Positions 25,114 through 34,115 of a stretch of DNA of 64,000 nt are shown piece by piece. Under the pieces are notes generated by a model. The model saw nothing but the letters and a program-made list of their open reading frames with translations, was not told the DNA's origin and did no database searches. The stretch is from Hyphomicrobium zavarzinii ATCC 27496 (lineage in GTDB: Bacteria > Pseudomonadota > Alphaproteobacteria > Rhizobiales > Hyphomicrobiaceae). Position 1 is the stretch's first letter. Every line of letters starts with the position of its first letter. The stretch lies in NCBI RefSeq assembly GCF_000383415.1, contig NZ_KB911258.1, positions 206,267-270,266 of the forward strand, read 5' to 3'. The position numbers were made by a program, and so were the translations under genes.

Positions 25114-25629
25114 ATGACGCCGCCCGCCACAACGTCATCCTCTGACGCAACACCCGCGTTCGATGCCCTGATCGGGCTCGGATCCAACGTCGGCGACAAG
25201 GAAGCGAACATCCATCAGGCGATCGCCCTTCTGACCGCGAAGGGCGATATCGCACTCGTGCGGGCTTCGCGCCTCTACCGCACGGCTCCGTGGGGCGTGC
25301 TCGATCAGGATTGGTTCGTCAACGCCTGCATCGCGGTCAAGACGGACCTTTCTCCGCAGGATCTGCTGCGCCGCTGCCTCGGCATCGAGGAGGAGATGAA
25401 GCGTGTCCGCGAGCGGCGCTGGGGACCGCGCGTCATCGACGTCGACGTGCTGATCTACCGGGATGCGGTGCTTGCCGAGAGCGATCTCGTTTTGCCTCAT
25501 CCGCGCATCACGGAGCGCGCGTTCGTGCTGGTGCCCTTGGCCGAGATCGCGCCCGAAGCCGTTGTCGCCGGCCATCCGCTCGCCCATTGGCTCACGCACC
25601 TCGACGCGAGCGACGTCACCCCCCTCTGA
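25114..25629 (+). CDS. folK: 2-amino-4-hydroxy-6-hydroxymethyldihydropteridine pyrophosphokinase FolK
   Basis: Transfers diphosphate from ATP to hydroxymethyl-dihydropterin, a step for folate and, here, perhaps for H4MPT. The FolK hallmarks are GLGSNVGDKEANIHQA, RASRLYRTAPWG, WGPRVIDVDVLIY (metal-binding Asp pair) and LPHPRITERAFVLVPL. The ATG at 25114 is used; a GTG at 25099 would add five residues. No good ribosome site is visible for either. It converges on the cytochrome gene, with a shared terminator between. Confidence 0.92.
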   Translation: MTPPATTSSSDATPAFDALIGLGSNVGDKEANIHQAIALLTAKGDIALVRASRLYRTAPWGVLDQDWFVNACIAVKTDLSPQDLLRRCLGIEEEMKRVRERRWGPRVIDVDVLIYRDAVLAESDLVLPHPRITERAFVLVPLAEIAPEAVVAGHPLAHWLTHLDASDVTPL

Positions 25630-25637
25630 AAAGAAAA

Positions 25638-25664
25638 ACGCCGCGGATGCAAGATCCGCGGCGT
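25638..25664. terminator. Bidirectional terminator between folK and the cytochrome c gene
   Basis: An 11-bp perfect stem (25638-25648 with 25654-25664) and a 5-nt loop. CTTCTT follows on the plus strand and a T run (from AAAAA at 25634-25638) on the minus strand, so it serves both convergent genes. Confidence 0.85.
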
Positions 25665-25693
25665 CTTCTTAGATCAGCTCGCGCGCGTGCAGA

Positions 25694-26068
25694 TTACTCT
25701 TTGCACTGCGACTTGATGTAGGCGAGCAGGTTCTTGCGATCGTCCTCGTTCTTGATACCGGCCGGGAAGATCATCTTGTTGCCCTTGACGACGGCGTCGT
25801 CCTTCTCGAACCATGCAAGCAGGTTCTCGTCCGTCCAGGTGATGCCCGAGTTCTTCACCGCGTCGGAATAGTTGAAACCTTCATGATGGCCAGCAGCCTT
25901 ACCTGCAACGCAGGTGAGTGCCGGGCCAAGGCCATTCTTCGCATCAGGGCCGATCTGATGGCAGGCAGCGCACTTCTTGAATACAGCGGCACCCGCCTCT
26001 GCATCTTGCGCCGACGCAGCGACAGGTGCAGCCACGAGCGCGGCGGCCGCAATAACCCACTTGAGCAT
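25694..26068 (-). CDS. Class I cytochrome c (cytochrome c2/cH-like)
   Basis: A 124-residue periplasmic cytochrome. The signal peptide is MLKWVIAAAALVAAPVAASAQ; the haem motif CAACH lies at about residues 33-37; the axial Met is in GNKMIFPAG near residue 98. It has the mono-haem c2 layout. In methylotrophs such a cytochrome (cH-like) carries electrons from the methanol dehydrogenase cytochrome to the oxidase; location after pqqE fits but does not prove this. Confidence 0.88.
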   Translation of the reverse strand: MLKWVIAAAALVAAPVAASAQDAEAGAAVFKKCAACHQIGPDAKNGLGPALTCVAGKAAGHHEGFNYSDAVKNSGITWTDENLLAWFEKDDAVVKGNKMIFPAGIKNEDDRKNLLAYIKSQCKE

Positions 26069-26227
26069 CTTCCGAATCCTCCGAAACCTTCTTCTAACCG
26101 TCCTGCCGGGCGGCCTCCCGCACTACCTGGCAAGCGGCCCATACTCGCAAAGTTTGCCTGAACCTGGAGTGAACAAGTTGCCGCACCCAGGCTCATCCAC
26201 TAGCTGTACTTGACCCTAGTCAGCGGC

Positions 26228-27451
26228 TCAAGATGCGTTGTGCGTTTCCGGTTTCTTTGCTGCACCGCCCACGCGCCGGTAGATGAACTCCGGAGCGTTG
26301 GGGCTGTGGCTCTCCACCTCTGCAACGGCTTGCCACTGTGCGTGCAGTGGAGAAAGAGAGCAGGCCGGATCGGTATTGGCCGCATCGCCGGTGAGGGCGA
26401 ACGCTTGGCAACGGCACCCGCCGTAGTCGATCTCCTTGCGCGGGCAGCTCCGGCACGGCTCCTTCATCCAGGAGGTGCCCCTGTACTTCTGGAACGCCTC
26501 GCCATTGAGCCAGATGTCGGCAAGCGGCCGCGTCTTGATGTTGTCGAACTCGAGCCCCTTGATCGACTCGGCTGCGTGACACGGAAGGACTCGTCCCGAG
26601 GGAGTGATATTGACGATGCCGCGCGCCCAGCCGCCCATGCAGGGCTTCGGGAACTTGGCGTAGTAGTCCGGCACGATGGCATCGATGACGATGATGCCCT
26701 TGTACTTGGCGCGCGCCTCTTCCACCTGGCGGGCAGCCGTCATGAACGCTTCGCGCGTGGGCATCAGGGCGGCGCGGTTCACGAGCGCCCAGGCATAATA
26801 CTGCACGTGCGCGATCTCCACGCGCCCGGCGCCCATCTCGACGGCAAAATCGATCATGCGCGGAACGTTGTGGATGTTCTGGCGATGGATCGGGCAGTTG
26901 ATCGTCAGCGGCAGGCCGAGCTCGCGCACCCATCCCGCCACCTGGATCTTCTTCGCCATGCCGCCCTTGTAGGCGGCGATGCGGTCGGCGTTGTCCGGAT
27001 CGACGTCCTGCACGGAGAGCTGAACGTGATCGAGCCCCACCTCCGCGAGCTTCGCGAGGCGGTCGCGCGTCAGCGTCACGCCGGCGGTGATCAGGTTGGT
27101 ATAGAGACCCACCTCGGCCGCCACCTTCACGATGTCCTCGAGATCCTTCCGCGCCGTCGGCTCACCGCCGGAGAGATGGATCTGAAGCACGCCGAGCGAT
27201 GCGGCCTGGCGCATCACATCCTGCCATTCCTCCGTTGTCAGCTCTGCGTTCACGCGCTCGAGCTCGACCGGGTTCGAGCAGTAGGGGCACTGGAGCGGGC
27301 AGCGATGCGTCAGCTCGCACAGCATGCCGATCGGCGCGCGGGCGCAAAGCGCAGGGTCCGGACCTGGATCGGCAACCGGCGCCCCGTCGGCGTTGCGGGC
27401 GCAGACGGGCATCGCCGTCTCGGTCACGTGGGTCGGTGCGATCTCGTTCAT
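26228..27451 (-). CDS. pqqE: PqqE, radical SAM peptide cyclase of PQQ synthesis
   Basis: Cross-links the Glu and Tyr side chains of PqqA. It is 407 residues: the radical SAM cluster motif CPLQCPYC (about residues 51-58), IHLSGGEPTARKDL for SAM binding, then a SPASM-type C-terminus with further cysteines (KPCMGGW, LPCHAAES, EPCRSCPRKEIDYGGCRCQ). The N-terminal 35 residues are longer than usual. AGAGAGGA lies upstream of the ATG. It is the last pqq gene. Confidence 0.97.
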   Translation of the reverse strand: MNEIAPTHVTETAMPVCARNADGAPVADPGPDPALCARAPIGMLCELTHRCPLQCPYCSNPVELERVNAELTTEEWQDVMRQAASLGVLQIHLSGGEPTARKDLEDIVKVAAEVGLYTNLITAGVTLTRDRLAKLAEVGLDHVQLSVQDVDPDNADRIAAYKGGMAKKIQVAGWVRELGLPLTINCPIHRQNIHNVPRMIDFAVEMGAGRVEIAHVQYYAWALVNRAALMPTREAFMTAARQVEEARAKYKGIIVIDAIVPDYYAKFPKPCMGGWARGIVNITPSGRVLPCHAAESIKGLEFDNIKTRPLADIWLNGEAFQKYRGTSWMKEPCRSCPRKEIDYGGCRCQAFALTGDAANTDPACSLSPLHAQWQAVAEVESHSPNAPEFIYRRVGGAAKKPETHNAS

Positions 27452-27482
27452 GCGTCGCTATCCTCTCTCAGCCGGCCACGCA

Positions 27483-27800
27483 CTAGGCTTTGGCCAGCAC
27501 ACCCTTGTCGGTAAGGTCTTGGAGCATGGCCAGAATGTCTTCAGTCACCACCTCAAGTGGGGCCTGATACTCTTGAGACAAGGCTTCCGCGATCTCGCTC
27601 ACGGAACGTTGTCCGTCGAGGCGCTTGAGCACTTCGACGGCCGTATCGTCGGGGTTGAACACGCGCTCCGGCGCCAGGATGATCCATCGGCCGCGGCCGG
27701 GATCGTGCCGGAGCTTGATATGCCGTGGCAGCACGAGTTTCGTGTCGCCCGCCACGATCAGGCGGGTCGGCATGCTGCGGGGCTCGGACGTCTCAGACAT
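27483..27800 (-). CDS. pqqD: PqqD, PqqA chaperone
   Basis: A 105-residue peptide chaperone that presents PqqA to PqqE. Conserved elements are RLVVLPR-like HIKLRHDPGRGRWIILAPERVFNPDDTAVEVLKRLDG and the winged-helix-like C-terminus. The gene overlaps pqqC by 8 nt and is followed by pqqE after 31 nt. Confidence 0.94.
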   Translation of the reverse strand: MSETSEPRSMPTRLIVAGDTKLVLPRHIKLRHDPGRGRWIILAPERVFNPDDTAVEVLKRLDGQRSVSEIAEALSQEYQAPLEVVTEDILAMLQDLTDKGVLAKA

Positions 27801-28560
27801 TCAGCGTCTCCGGCCTGAAAGCGCCGGGCGGAATCCAGCCCGGGGTCACGTAAGCATGGTGCAGTGCATCGAGCTGCGCCCAAAGCACGTTGCATTTGAA
27901 GCGCACGGCATCTACGCAGGCTTCCTGCTCTTCGCGGGTCTTCGCGTGCGTCTTGATGTAATTGAGCGCGAAGTCCGCATCGAACGGCGCCTGCACGAGC
28001 CGCTTCTTGAAGTATGCCATCACCTTGTCGTCGATGAAGTCATAGTTTTCGAGCATGCCCGCGATGCGCTCCTTGTGGATCTTGGGCGCGAAAAGCTCGG
28101 TGAGCGAGGAGGCGACCGCAACCGTGAGCGGCTGCTCGTAGACGAAGCGCACATAGGCTTCGACGGCGAACCGGGTCGCGGGAAGCGCGCCGGCCATGCT
28201 CTGCACGTAGTCGCGGTCGAGGCCGAGCCCGTCCGTCAAAACCAGCCAGCGCTCTATGCCGCCGGGATCCTCGCCGTGACCGTCGTGCTCGAGCACGCGA
28301 TGGATCCAGTCGCGGCGGAGCTGCCGGTCGAGAACGCGGCTCACGAGGGCCGCATCCTTGCGCGGCACGGCCGACTGGTAGCAGTAGCGATTGAGCGCCC
28401 AGGCCGCCACCTGGCCCTTGTTGAGCTTGCCACCGTGCAGAAGCTTATGGAACGGATGCTTGTCGTGATAGCGCTCCGCGCCCACGGCTTGAATGGCCGC
28501 TTCGAATTCCTCGGGGCTCCACAGCGCTTGCGTATCAGGGCCCGCGCGACGCTCGCTCAT
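27793..28560 (-). CDS. pqqC: PqqC, pyrroloquinoline-quinone synthase
   Basis: Performs the last oxidation and ring closure of PQQ using oxygen. It is 255 residues of the haem-oxygenase-like fold with the conserved YHDKHPFHKLLHGGKL segment, NRYCYQSAVPRKDAALVSR, and DGHGEDPGGIERWLVLTDGLGL. Start and stop overlap pqqB and pqqD (4 and 8 nt), so translation is coupled. Confidence 0.96.
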   Translation of the reverse strand: MSERRAGPDTQALWSPEEFEAAIQAVGAERYHDKHPFHKLLHGGKLNKGQVAAWALNRYCYQSAVPRKDAALVSRVLDRQLRRDWIHRVLEHDGHGEDPGGIERWLVLTDGLGLDRDYVQSMAGALPATRFAVEAYVRFVYEQPLTVAVASSLTELFAPKIHKERIAGMLENYDFIDDKVMAYFKKRLVQAPFDADFALNYIKTHAKTREEQEACVDAVRFKCNVLWAQLDALHHAYVTPGWIPPGAFRPETLNV

Positions 28561-29489
28561 AGGTGGATCTCCATTCCGTCATAGCCGACCTCCCAGCCGG
28601 CCGCTTCCGTTGCGCGGCGCTCGGGCGAGTTGTCGTCGAGCACCGGGTTGGAATTGTTGATATGGACGTAAATCTTGCGCGCGACGTTCAACGGCTCGAA
28701 CGCGGCAATCGAGCCCTCGGAGCCCGAGATGCTCATGTGCCCCATCCGCGCGCCTGTCTTCTGCATCAGGCCCTGCCGGATCATCTCGTCGTCCGTGTAG
28801 AGCGTGCCGTCGAAGAACACGAGCGGCGCGCCTTTGAGCCGCCCGGCGAGCTCCTCGTCCACGATCGCGCATCCAGGCACGAAGAAGAAGTTCTTGCCCG
28901 TGCTCGCTTCCGTGATCTTGAGCCCGATCGCATCGCCTTCGCGGCTGCCGTAGTTGTTTGTTGAGCTTCCCGCCTCGAGATAGAGCGCGATCTTGCCGGG
29001 CACCGGAAAGGCTTCGACCACGATCCCCGTGTCGCGGCCCGCGCCCGTGATGGGCGTCGGCTCGCCGAAAGAGAGCACGTTGCGTTTGACCACCGACGCG
29101 TCGAGCACGTTGAAGATCGAGTTGGAGGCCAGCGTATCGAGAACGCGGGACGATCCGTAGATCGAAAACGGCTGCAGTTCCCGGAGATTCAGGAGGCCTG
29201 CAATGAAGTCCACATCGGCGCCGGTGAGAACCACGGCGGTGATGGGGCTGTTGCGCAAAGGTCCGTCCGCCCGGGCGCCGAGGGCTGGGGTCTCGTTGAT
29301 CTGCTGGCGGAGATCGGGCGAGGCGTTGAGCAACACCCAATCCGAGCCGTTCGCAGACAGCGCGAGCGAGCACTGGGTCCGCGGGCGGAAGCCCGGTTTG
29401 CCAGCGCGGACAGCAGCGCTGTTGCGACCGTTACAGTTCCACTGAGGAAAGCCGCCGCCAGCAGCCGCCCCCAGGATCCTGATGATCAT
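28557..29489 (-). CDS. pqqB: PqqB, PQQ biosynthesis hydroxylase/oxygenase
   Basis: A 310-residue metallo-beta-lactamase-fold protein reported to hydroxylate the tyrosine part of the precursor. It starts MIIRILGAAAGGGFPQWNCNGRN, the family start; I see the first Cys of this region but not the closely spaced further cysteines often present. The VVLTGADVDFIAGLLNLRELQPF segment and the C-terminal IYVHINNSNPVL are conserved. It lies 208 nt after pqqA, with a hairpin between. Confidence 0.95.
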   Translation of the reverse strand: MIIRILGAAAGGGFPQWNCNGRNSAAVRAGKPGFRPRTQCSLALSANGSDWVLLNASPDLRQQINETPALGARADGPLRNSPITAVVLTGADVDFIAGLLNLRELQPFSIYGSSRVLDTLASNSIFNVLDASVVKRNVLSFGEPTPITGAGRDTGIVVEAFPVPGKIALYLEAGSSTNNYGSREGDAIGLKITEASTGKNFFFVPGCAIVDEELAGRLKGAPLVFFDGTLYTDDEMIRQGLMQKTGARMGHMSISGSEGSIAAFEPLNVARKIYVHINNSNPVLDDNSPERRATEAAGWEVGYDGMEIHL

Positions 29490-29634
29490 GACTTATTCGC
29501 TTTTTGGGCGGCGTGCCTCGCCGAAAGCGGCGCCGCAAATGAAGAGCATCGGCCGGAGGACGCGAGTGAGAGTGGGGAGGACCAAAGTCCTTGAAAAGAC
29601 TAGATCCTCAACGGACTAAGCCCCCAAATGACTA

Positions 29635-29659
29635 CGGCGGCCGATGGGTTCGACCGCCG
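29635..29659 (-). terminator. Attenuator-like hairpin between pqqA and pqqB
   Basis: On the minus strand a 10-bp stem with one mismatch (29650-29659 with 29635-29644) and a 5-nt loop begins about 38 nt after the pqqA stop. No strong T run follows, so partial termination is expected, giving more pqqA than pqqB-E message, as is common in pqq operons. Confidence 0.55.
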
Positions 29660-29696
29660 CGCCAGAACTGCTCAAACGCGTTGCGAGCGGATCGAT

Positions 29697-29786
29697 TTAG
29701 ATGATGTCGATCTCAGCCGGCAGGTAGCTGGTGACTTCGAGGCCGACTTCCTGCTCACGAACTGCGGGCTTGGTCCAGGTCTTCAT
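29697..29786 (-). CDS. pqqA: PqqA, PQQ precursor peptide
   Basis: A 29-residue ribosomal peptide. It reads MKTWTKPAVREQEVGLEVTS then YLPAEIDII. Glu17 and Tyr21, three residues apart, are the two side chains fused to form PQQ. AAGGAGG lies about 8 nt before the ATG, a very strong site. It leads the pqqABCDE operon. Confidence 0.95.
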   Translation of the reverse strand: MKTWTKPAVREQEVGLEVTSYLPAEIDII

Positions 29787-30354
29787 GATGGTTCCTCCTT
29801 AAAATGCGACAAGCTGCTTTACAGAAAGAGCGCTCCGCCAAGAGCCCCCCACTGAGGTCGTCAGTCTTCGTTTTATGACCGCCTCAGTCTGCGGATCGAG
29901 CCTTGCTTGTCAAGCACGATCCCCTTGCCCGTAAGTAACCACAGGCCGCCTGCGGAGCAAAGTAACAGTGCGTCACGAGTTCGTGTGACGGGGCGAGGTC
30001 TTAACGGCGTGCAGGAGGCCCTGGGGCCTGGCCGTACCAAAGGATGAGGAGCGCGTCGGCGGGTCTCTTCGTGAGCCTGTGCCCCGAACCGCGGCCGGGG
30101 CATAAAAGCGATACGATTTCGGATATATGTCCGCAATGATTGTCTAAGACAGAAGCATCACGGGGAATGACATTGCGATTACGGCATCGCGACCTTAAAG
30201 CCATGGAAAAAATTTCTACGTTGGTGTATCTCCGGCAATCAAATGCCGGCGGCTCCGTAGATCGAATTTTACGAATGGCCGCTAGGATGATCAGACCGGC
30301 AGCGCGAGGCCAATTCGAAGCGCCGGTTTCCCAGGGGTGATGGAGGAGGAGCGG
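29787..30354. promoter_or_regulatory. Divergent promoter region between pqqA and cysJ
   Basis: A 568-nt stretch with no convincing gene. On the minus strand TTGACA lies at 29909-29914, about 125 nt before pqqA, with only a weak -10 17 nt on (CAGACT). On the plus side there is a CGTCAC...GTGACG inverted repeat at about 29970-29990 and a CGGA-TATATG-TCCG palindrome at about 30117-30130. A 66-codon frame at 30140-30340 runs up to cysJ but has no clear ribosome site or family. Confidence 0.4.
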
Positions 30355-32145
30355 GTGACCGCGGTTCCATTTTTGCCGAAGAACGCGCCGTTCGCGGCCG
30401 AGGATATCAACGTGCTGAACCAACTCGTGCAGCGCTCGACGCCGCTGCAGCGGAGCTGGCTTTCGGGGTTCCTCGCCGGCCTGGATGCCGCCCACGGACA
30501 GTCAGTCGGCGCTGTGGCCCCTGCTGCCCAGGCGCCCCGCCCGCGCCAGCCGCTCACCATTCTCTATGGCAGCGAGTCCGGCAACGCGGAAACCCTGGCG
30601 CTGAAGGCTAAGAAGCTGGCCGCAAAGCAGAATTTCGACGTGCGCGTAGTCGATATGGCCGACGCCGACCTCGCCACGCTCGCGAAGGCCAAGAATCTCA
30701 TCGTCTATATCTCGACCTGGGGCGAGGGCGACCCGCCGCAGCGCGCGGCCGATTTCTATAAAGCGATCCTGTCGGAGGACGCACCCCGCTTCGATGGGGT
30801 GCGCTTTGCCGTGCTCGCCCTTGGCGACACCGCCTACGTCAACTTCTGCCAGACCGGCCGCGAGGTCGACAAACGGCTCGAAGCGCTGGGCGGCATCCGC
30901 GCGGCCGACCGGGTGGACCTCGACCTCGACTTCCAGAAGGCCGCTGCTGCCTGGACCGACAAGGCGCTCGAGACTATCGCGCCTGCCGAGCCCGCCGGAT
31001 CGGCTACGGTCGTGCATGTTGACTTCAAGACGCCTGTTGCCGCCGACGAGGACGACGAGCCGCGCTTCACCGCGGAGAACCCCGCCGAGGCCGAGATCTC
31101 GGAGCTGATCAACCTGAACGGCACCGGCTCCACCCGTGAGACGTGGCACGCCGAGTTTGCGGTCGAGGACCCGGGCTTCATCTACAAGCCGGGCGATGCC
31201 ATCGGCCTCTTCCCGGAGAACGATCCGGAGCTGGCCGAAGACCTGCTCAAGGCCGTCGGCCTCGCAGGCGACGCGGCTCTCAAGAAGAAGCTGGTCGAGA
31301 GCTACGACATCACCACGCTCTCGCGTCCATTGGTGGACGCCTATGCCAAGCTCACCGGCAGCAAGGGCGTCGCCAAGCTGCTGGAAGAGGGAGAACTGGC
31401 GCGCTTCGCCGCCGATCGCCAGTTGATCGACCTGTTCGAGAGCTTCCCGGAGAAGCTCGCAGGCGATCAATTCCTGAAGCTGCTGCGTCCGCTCCCGGGC
31501 CGTCTCTATTCCGTGGCGTCGAGCCTCAAGGCTCATCCCGGCGAAGCGCATCTTCTGGTCGGCGCGGTGCGCTGGTCGTCTCACGGCAGGGCGCGCAAGG
31601 GCGTGACCTCCACCTATCTCGCCGACCGCTGCAAGGTCGGCGGCAAGGCCCGCATCTACGTCAAGCCGAACCGCCACTTCGGCCTGCCCGCCGACGGAGA
31701 CCGCCCGATCATCATGATCGGCGCCGGCACCGGCGTCGCGCCCTACCGCGGCTTCATCGAGGAGCGTGCCGAGACCGGCGCCAAGGGCAAGAGTTGGCTG
31801 TTCTTCGGTGAGCGCAACTTCTCGAACGATTTCCTCTACCAGCTCGAATGGCAGGACCACCTCGCCTCCGGTACGCTTTCGCGCATCGATGTGGCCTTCT
31901 CCCGTGATCAGCCGGAGAAGATCTACGTCCAGACGCGCCTGTGGGAGCGCCGCGCGGAGCTTCAGAAATGGCTCGACGAAGGCGCCCACATTTACGTGTG
32001 CGGCGACGAGAAGGGCATGGCCAAGGATGTCGACGTCACGCTTGCGCGCATTCTTGCCGAAACGGCCAATGGCGACGAGGAAGCAGGGCGCGCCAAGCTC
32101 AAGGATCTCGCCAAGGCCGGCCGCTATCAACGCGACGTATATTAA
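30355..32145 (+). CDS. cysJ: Sulfite reductase flavoprotein (CysJ)
   Basis: Carries electrons from NADPH through FAD and FMN to the sulfite reductase haemoprotein. The order is an N-terminal helical segment, an FMN domain (ILYGSESGNAETLA, about residues 65-78; ISTWGEGDPPQ), an FAD domain (RLYSVASSLK), and NADPH site (IMIGAGTGVAPYRGFIEER), ending GRYQRDVY. GTG 30355 is chosen because GGAGGAGG lies 5-12 nt upstream; in-frame starts at 30337 and 30340 are alternatives. About 90 nt separate it from cysI. Confidence 0.93.
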   Translation: MTAVPFLPKNAPFAAEDINVLNQLVQRSTPLQRSWLSGFLAGLDAAHGQSVGAVAPAAQAPRPRQPLTILYGSESGNAETLALKAKKLAAKQNFDVRVVDMADADLATLAKAKNLIVYISTWGEGDPPQRAADFYKAILSEDAPRFDGVRFAVLALGDTAYVNFCQTGREVDKRLEALGGIRAADRVDLDLDFQKAAAAWTDKALETIAPAEPAGSATVVHVDFKTPVAADEDDEPRFTAENPAEAEISELINLNGTGSTRETWHAEFAVEDPGFIYKPGDAIGLFPENDPELAEDLLKAVGLAGDAALKKKLVESYDITTLSRPLVDAYAKLTGSKGVAKLLEEGELARFAADRQLIDLFESFPEKLAGDQFLKLLRPLPGRLYSVASSLKAHPGEAHLLVGAVRWSSHGRARKGVTSTYLADRCKVGGKARIYVKPNRHFGLPADGDRPIIMIGAGTGVAPYRGFIEERAETGAKGKSWLFFGERNFSNDFLYQLEWQDHLASGTLSRIDVAFSRDQPEKIYVQTRLWERRAELQKWLDEGAHIYVCGDEKGMAKDVDVTLARILAETANGDEEAGRAKLKDLAKAGRYQRDVY

Positions 32146-32235
32146 GGCAGCGCGCAGCAGGCGGATGGAACTAGCGGTTTCGTTTTTTCCTTCCCTGCTG
32201 CCGCATCGCTTGCCGTCTCACTGCCCAGGACCCCC

Positions 32236-33951
32236 ATGACCGACAAACGCTCGAAGAACGAGTTCCTCAAGGAAGAGAGCCACTATCTCCGCGGAACCAT
32301 CGCCGATGGTCTTTCGCACGTGGAGACTGGCGCTATCGCCGAGGACGACACGCAGCTCATCAAGTTCCACGGATCCTACATGCAGGACCACCGGGACGTG
32401 CGCGGCGAGCGGGCGAAGAAGAAGCTCGAAAAGGCGTACAGCTTCATGATCCGCCTGCGTCTGCCGGGCGGCCTCGTCTCGCCCGAGCAGTGGCTGAAGC
32501 TCGACGATATCGCCGGGAACTACGCCAACGGCACGCTGCGCCTCACCACGCGCGCGACCTTCCAGTATCACGGCGTGATCAAGTCGAACCTGCGCCGCAC
32601 CATGCAGGCCATCAACGACGCCTGCCTCGACACCATCGCGGCGTGCGGAGACGTGAACCGCAACGTCATGTGCGTCGCCAATCCATTCATGTCGCCCGTG
32701 CACGCAGCGGCTGGCGATTTCGCGCGCAAGGTGAGCGATCACCTGCTCCCGAAGACCAGCGCGTATCACGAGATCTGGCTCGAAGGTGAGAAGGTCTCGG
32801 ACATGTCGCGCCCCGCCGTGCCCGACACCGAGCCGCTTTATGGCGTCCACTACCTGCCGCGCAAGTTCAAGATCGTCATCGCCGTGCCTCCGCACAATGA
32901 TGGGGACGTGTTCGCGCACGATCTGGGCTTCATCGCCATCACCGATGCCAAGGGCGCGCTCGCGGGCTGGAACGTCTCCATAGGCGGCGGCATGGGCATG
33001 ACGCATGGCGATACCGCAACCTTCCCCCGCACGGGCGACGTCATAGGTTTCTGCACGCCGGATCAGGCAATCGACGTGGCCGAGAAGGTGATGCTCGTGC
33101 AGCGCGATTGGGGCAACCGCGAGAACCGCGCGAACGCCCGCTTGAAGTACACGGTCGAACGCTTCGGAGCCGATGCCTACCGCGCCGAGGTCGAGAAGCG
33201 CCTCGGCTACAAGCTCGGTGACGCGCGGCCATTCAAGTTCACATCCATGGGCGATCCCATCGGCTGGCACCAGGGTCCCGACAAGAAGTGGCACCTGGGT
33301 CTCTTCATCGAGAATGGCCGCATCAAGGATACGCCAGACCGGCACCTGCGCACGGCACTCCGCGAAATCGCCCAGGCAGGCGGGATCACCTTCTCGCTGA
33401 CCGGAAACCAGAACATCATTATCTGCAACGTCGGTGCGAAGCAGAAGGCGAAGATCGAGGCTACGCTCAAGGCGCACGGCATCGACATCAAGACGTCATC
33501 GGGCCTGCGCCGCAATTCGATCTCGTGCGTGGCGCTTCCGACGTGCGCGCTTGCGCTTGCCGAGAGCGAGCGCTTTCTGCCGGAGCTGATCACGACGCTC
33601 GAGGACAGCCTCGACAAGGCGGGCCTGCGCGAGGACGATATCGTCATCCGCATGACCGGTTGCCCGAACGGCTGCGGCCGGCCCTACATGGCGGAGATCG
33701 GCTTTGTCGGCCGCGCGCCCGGTCTTTACAACCTTTACCTCGGCGCGGCGCACGAAGGCACACGCCTCAACAAGCTCTATGCGCAGGATGTCGGCAAGGC
33801 CCGCATCGTGGAGCTCCTGGAGCCGTTGTTTCTGCGCTACGCAAAGGAGCGCCAGGAAGGCGAACGCTTCGGCGACTTCGTGATCCGCGCCGGTGTCGTG
33901 AAGGCCACTCTCGGCGGCAACACCTTCCACAGCGATGTGACGCTCGTCTGA
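32236..33951 (+). CDS. cysI: Sulfite reductase haemoprotein (CysI)
   Basis: Reduces sulfite to sulfide with siroheme and a 4Fe-4S cluster. It is 571 residues; the paired motifs CVALPTCALALAESERFLP and MTGCPNGCGRPYMAEIGFVG (about residues 430-490) hold the four cluster cysteines. RLTTRATFQYHGV and NRNVMCVANPF are siroheme/substrate-site segments. It forms a unit with cysJ. Confidence 0.96.
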   Translation: MTDKRSKNEFLKEESHYLRGTIADGLSHVETGAIAEDDTQLIKFHGSYMQDHRDVRGERAKKKLEKAYSFMIRLRLPGGLVSPEQWLKLDDIAGNYANGTLRLTTRATFQYHGVIKSNLRRTMQAINDACLDTIAACGDVNRNVMCVANPFMSPVHAAAGDFARKVSDHLLPKTSAYHEIWLEGEKVSDMSRPAVPDTEPLYGVHYLPRKFKIVIAVPPHNDGDVFAHDLGFIAITDAKGALAGWNVSIGGGMGMTHGDTATFPRTGDVIGFCTPDQAIDVAEKVMLVQRDWGNRENRANARLKYTVERFGADAYRAEVEKRLGYKLGDARPFKFTSMGDPIGWHQGPDKKWHLGLFIENGRIKDTPDRHLRTALREIAQAGGITFSLTGNQNIIICNVGAKQKAKIEATLKAHGIDIKTSSGLRRNSISCVALPTCALALAESERFLPELITTLEDSLDKAGLREDDIVIRMTGCPNGCGRPYMAEIGFVGRAPGLYNLYLGAAHEGTRLNKLYAQDVGKARIVELLEPLFLRYAKERQEGERFGDFVIRAGVVKATLGGNTFHSDVTLV

Positions 33952-34050
33952 GCGGCACTATTCACTAGCGGCCAGCAACGAAGCGTCCTCTCCCGTGCGG
34001 GAGAGGCGCCCGTCTGCCGTTGGAGCGGGCCGTGCACGCGTTTCCACACC

Positions 34051-34083
34051 TGGACGTCATCCCGGCGGAGGCCGGGATCCAGG
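34051..34083. repeat. CCCGGC/GCCGGG palindromic repeat, copy 2
   Basis: GACGTCATCCCGGCGGAGGC followed by CGGGATCCAGGC, between the convergent cysI and TauE-like genes. It is an inverted-orientation relative of the copy at 24995-25024. Confidence 0.6.
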
Positions 34084-34115
34084 CACAAGGCAATGTGGGG
34101 TCGGCTGAGCAGCGC

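Noticed and set aside
30140-30340. 66-codon frame upstream of cysJ
   Set aside because: No clear ribosome site, no family and no hydrophobic or structured pattern; kept only as a remark on the intergenic region.
30502-32130. 542-residue frame opposite cysJ
   Set aside because: Shadow of cysJ with no recognisable domain.
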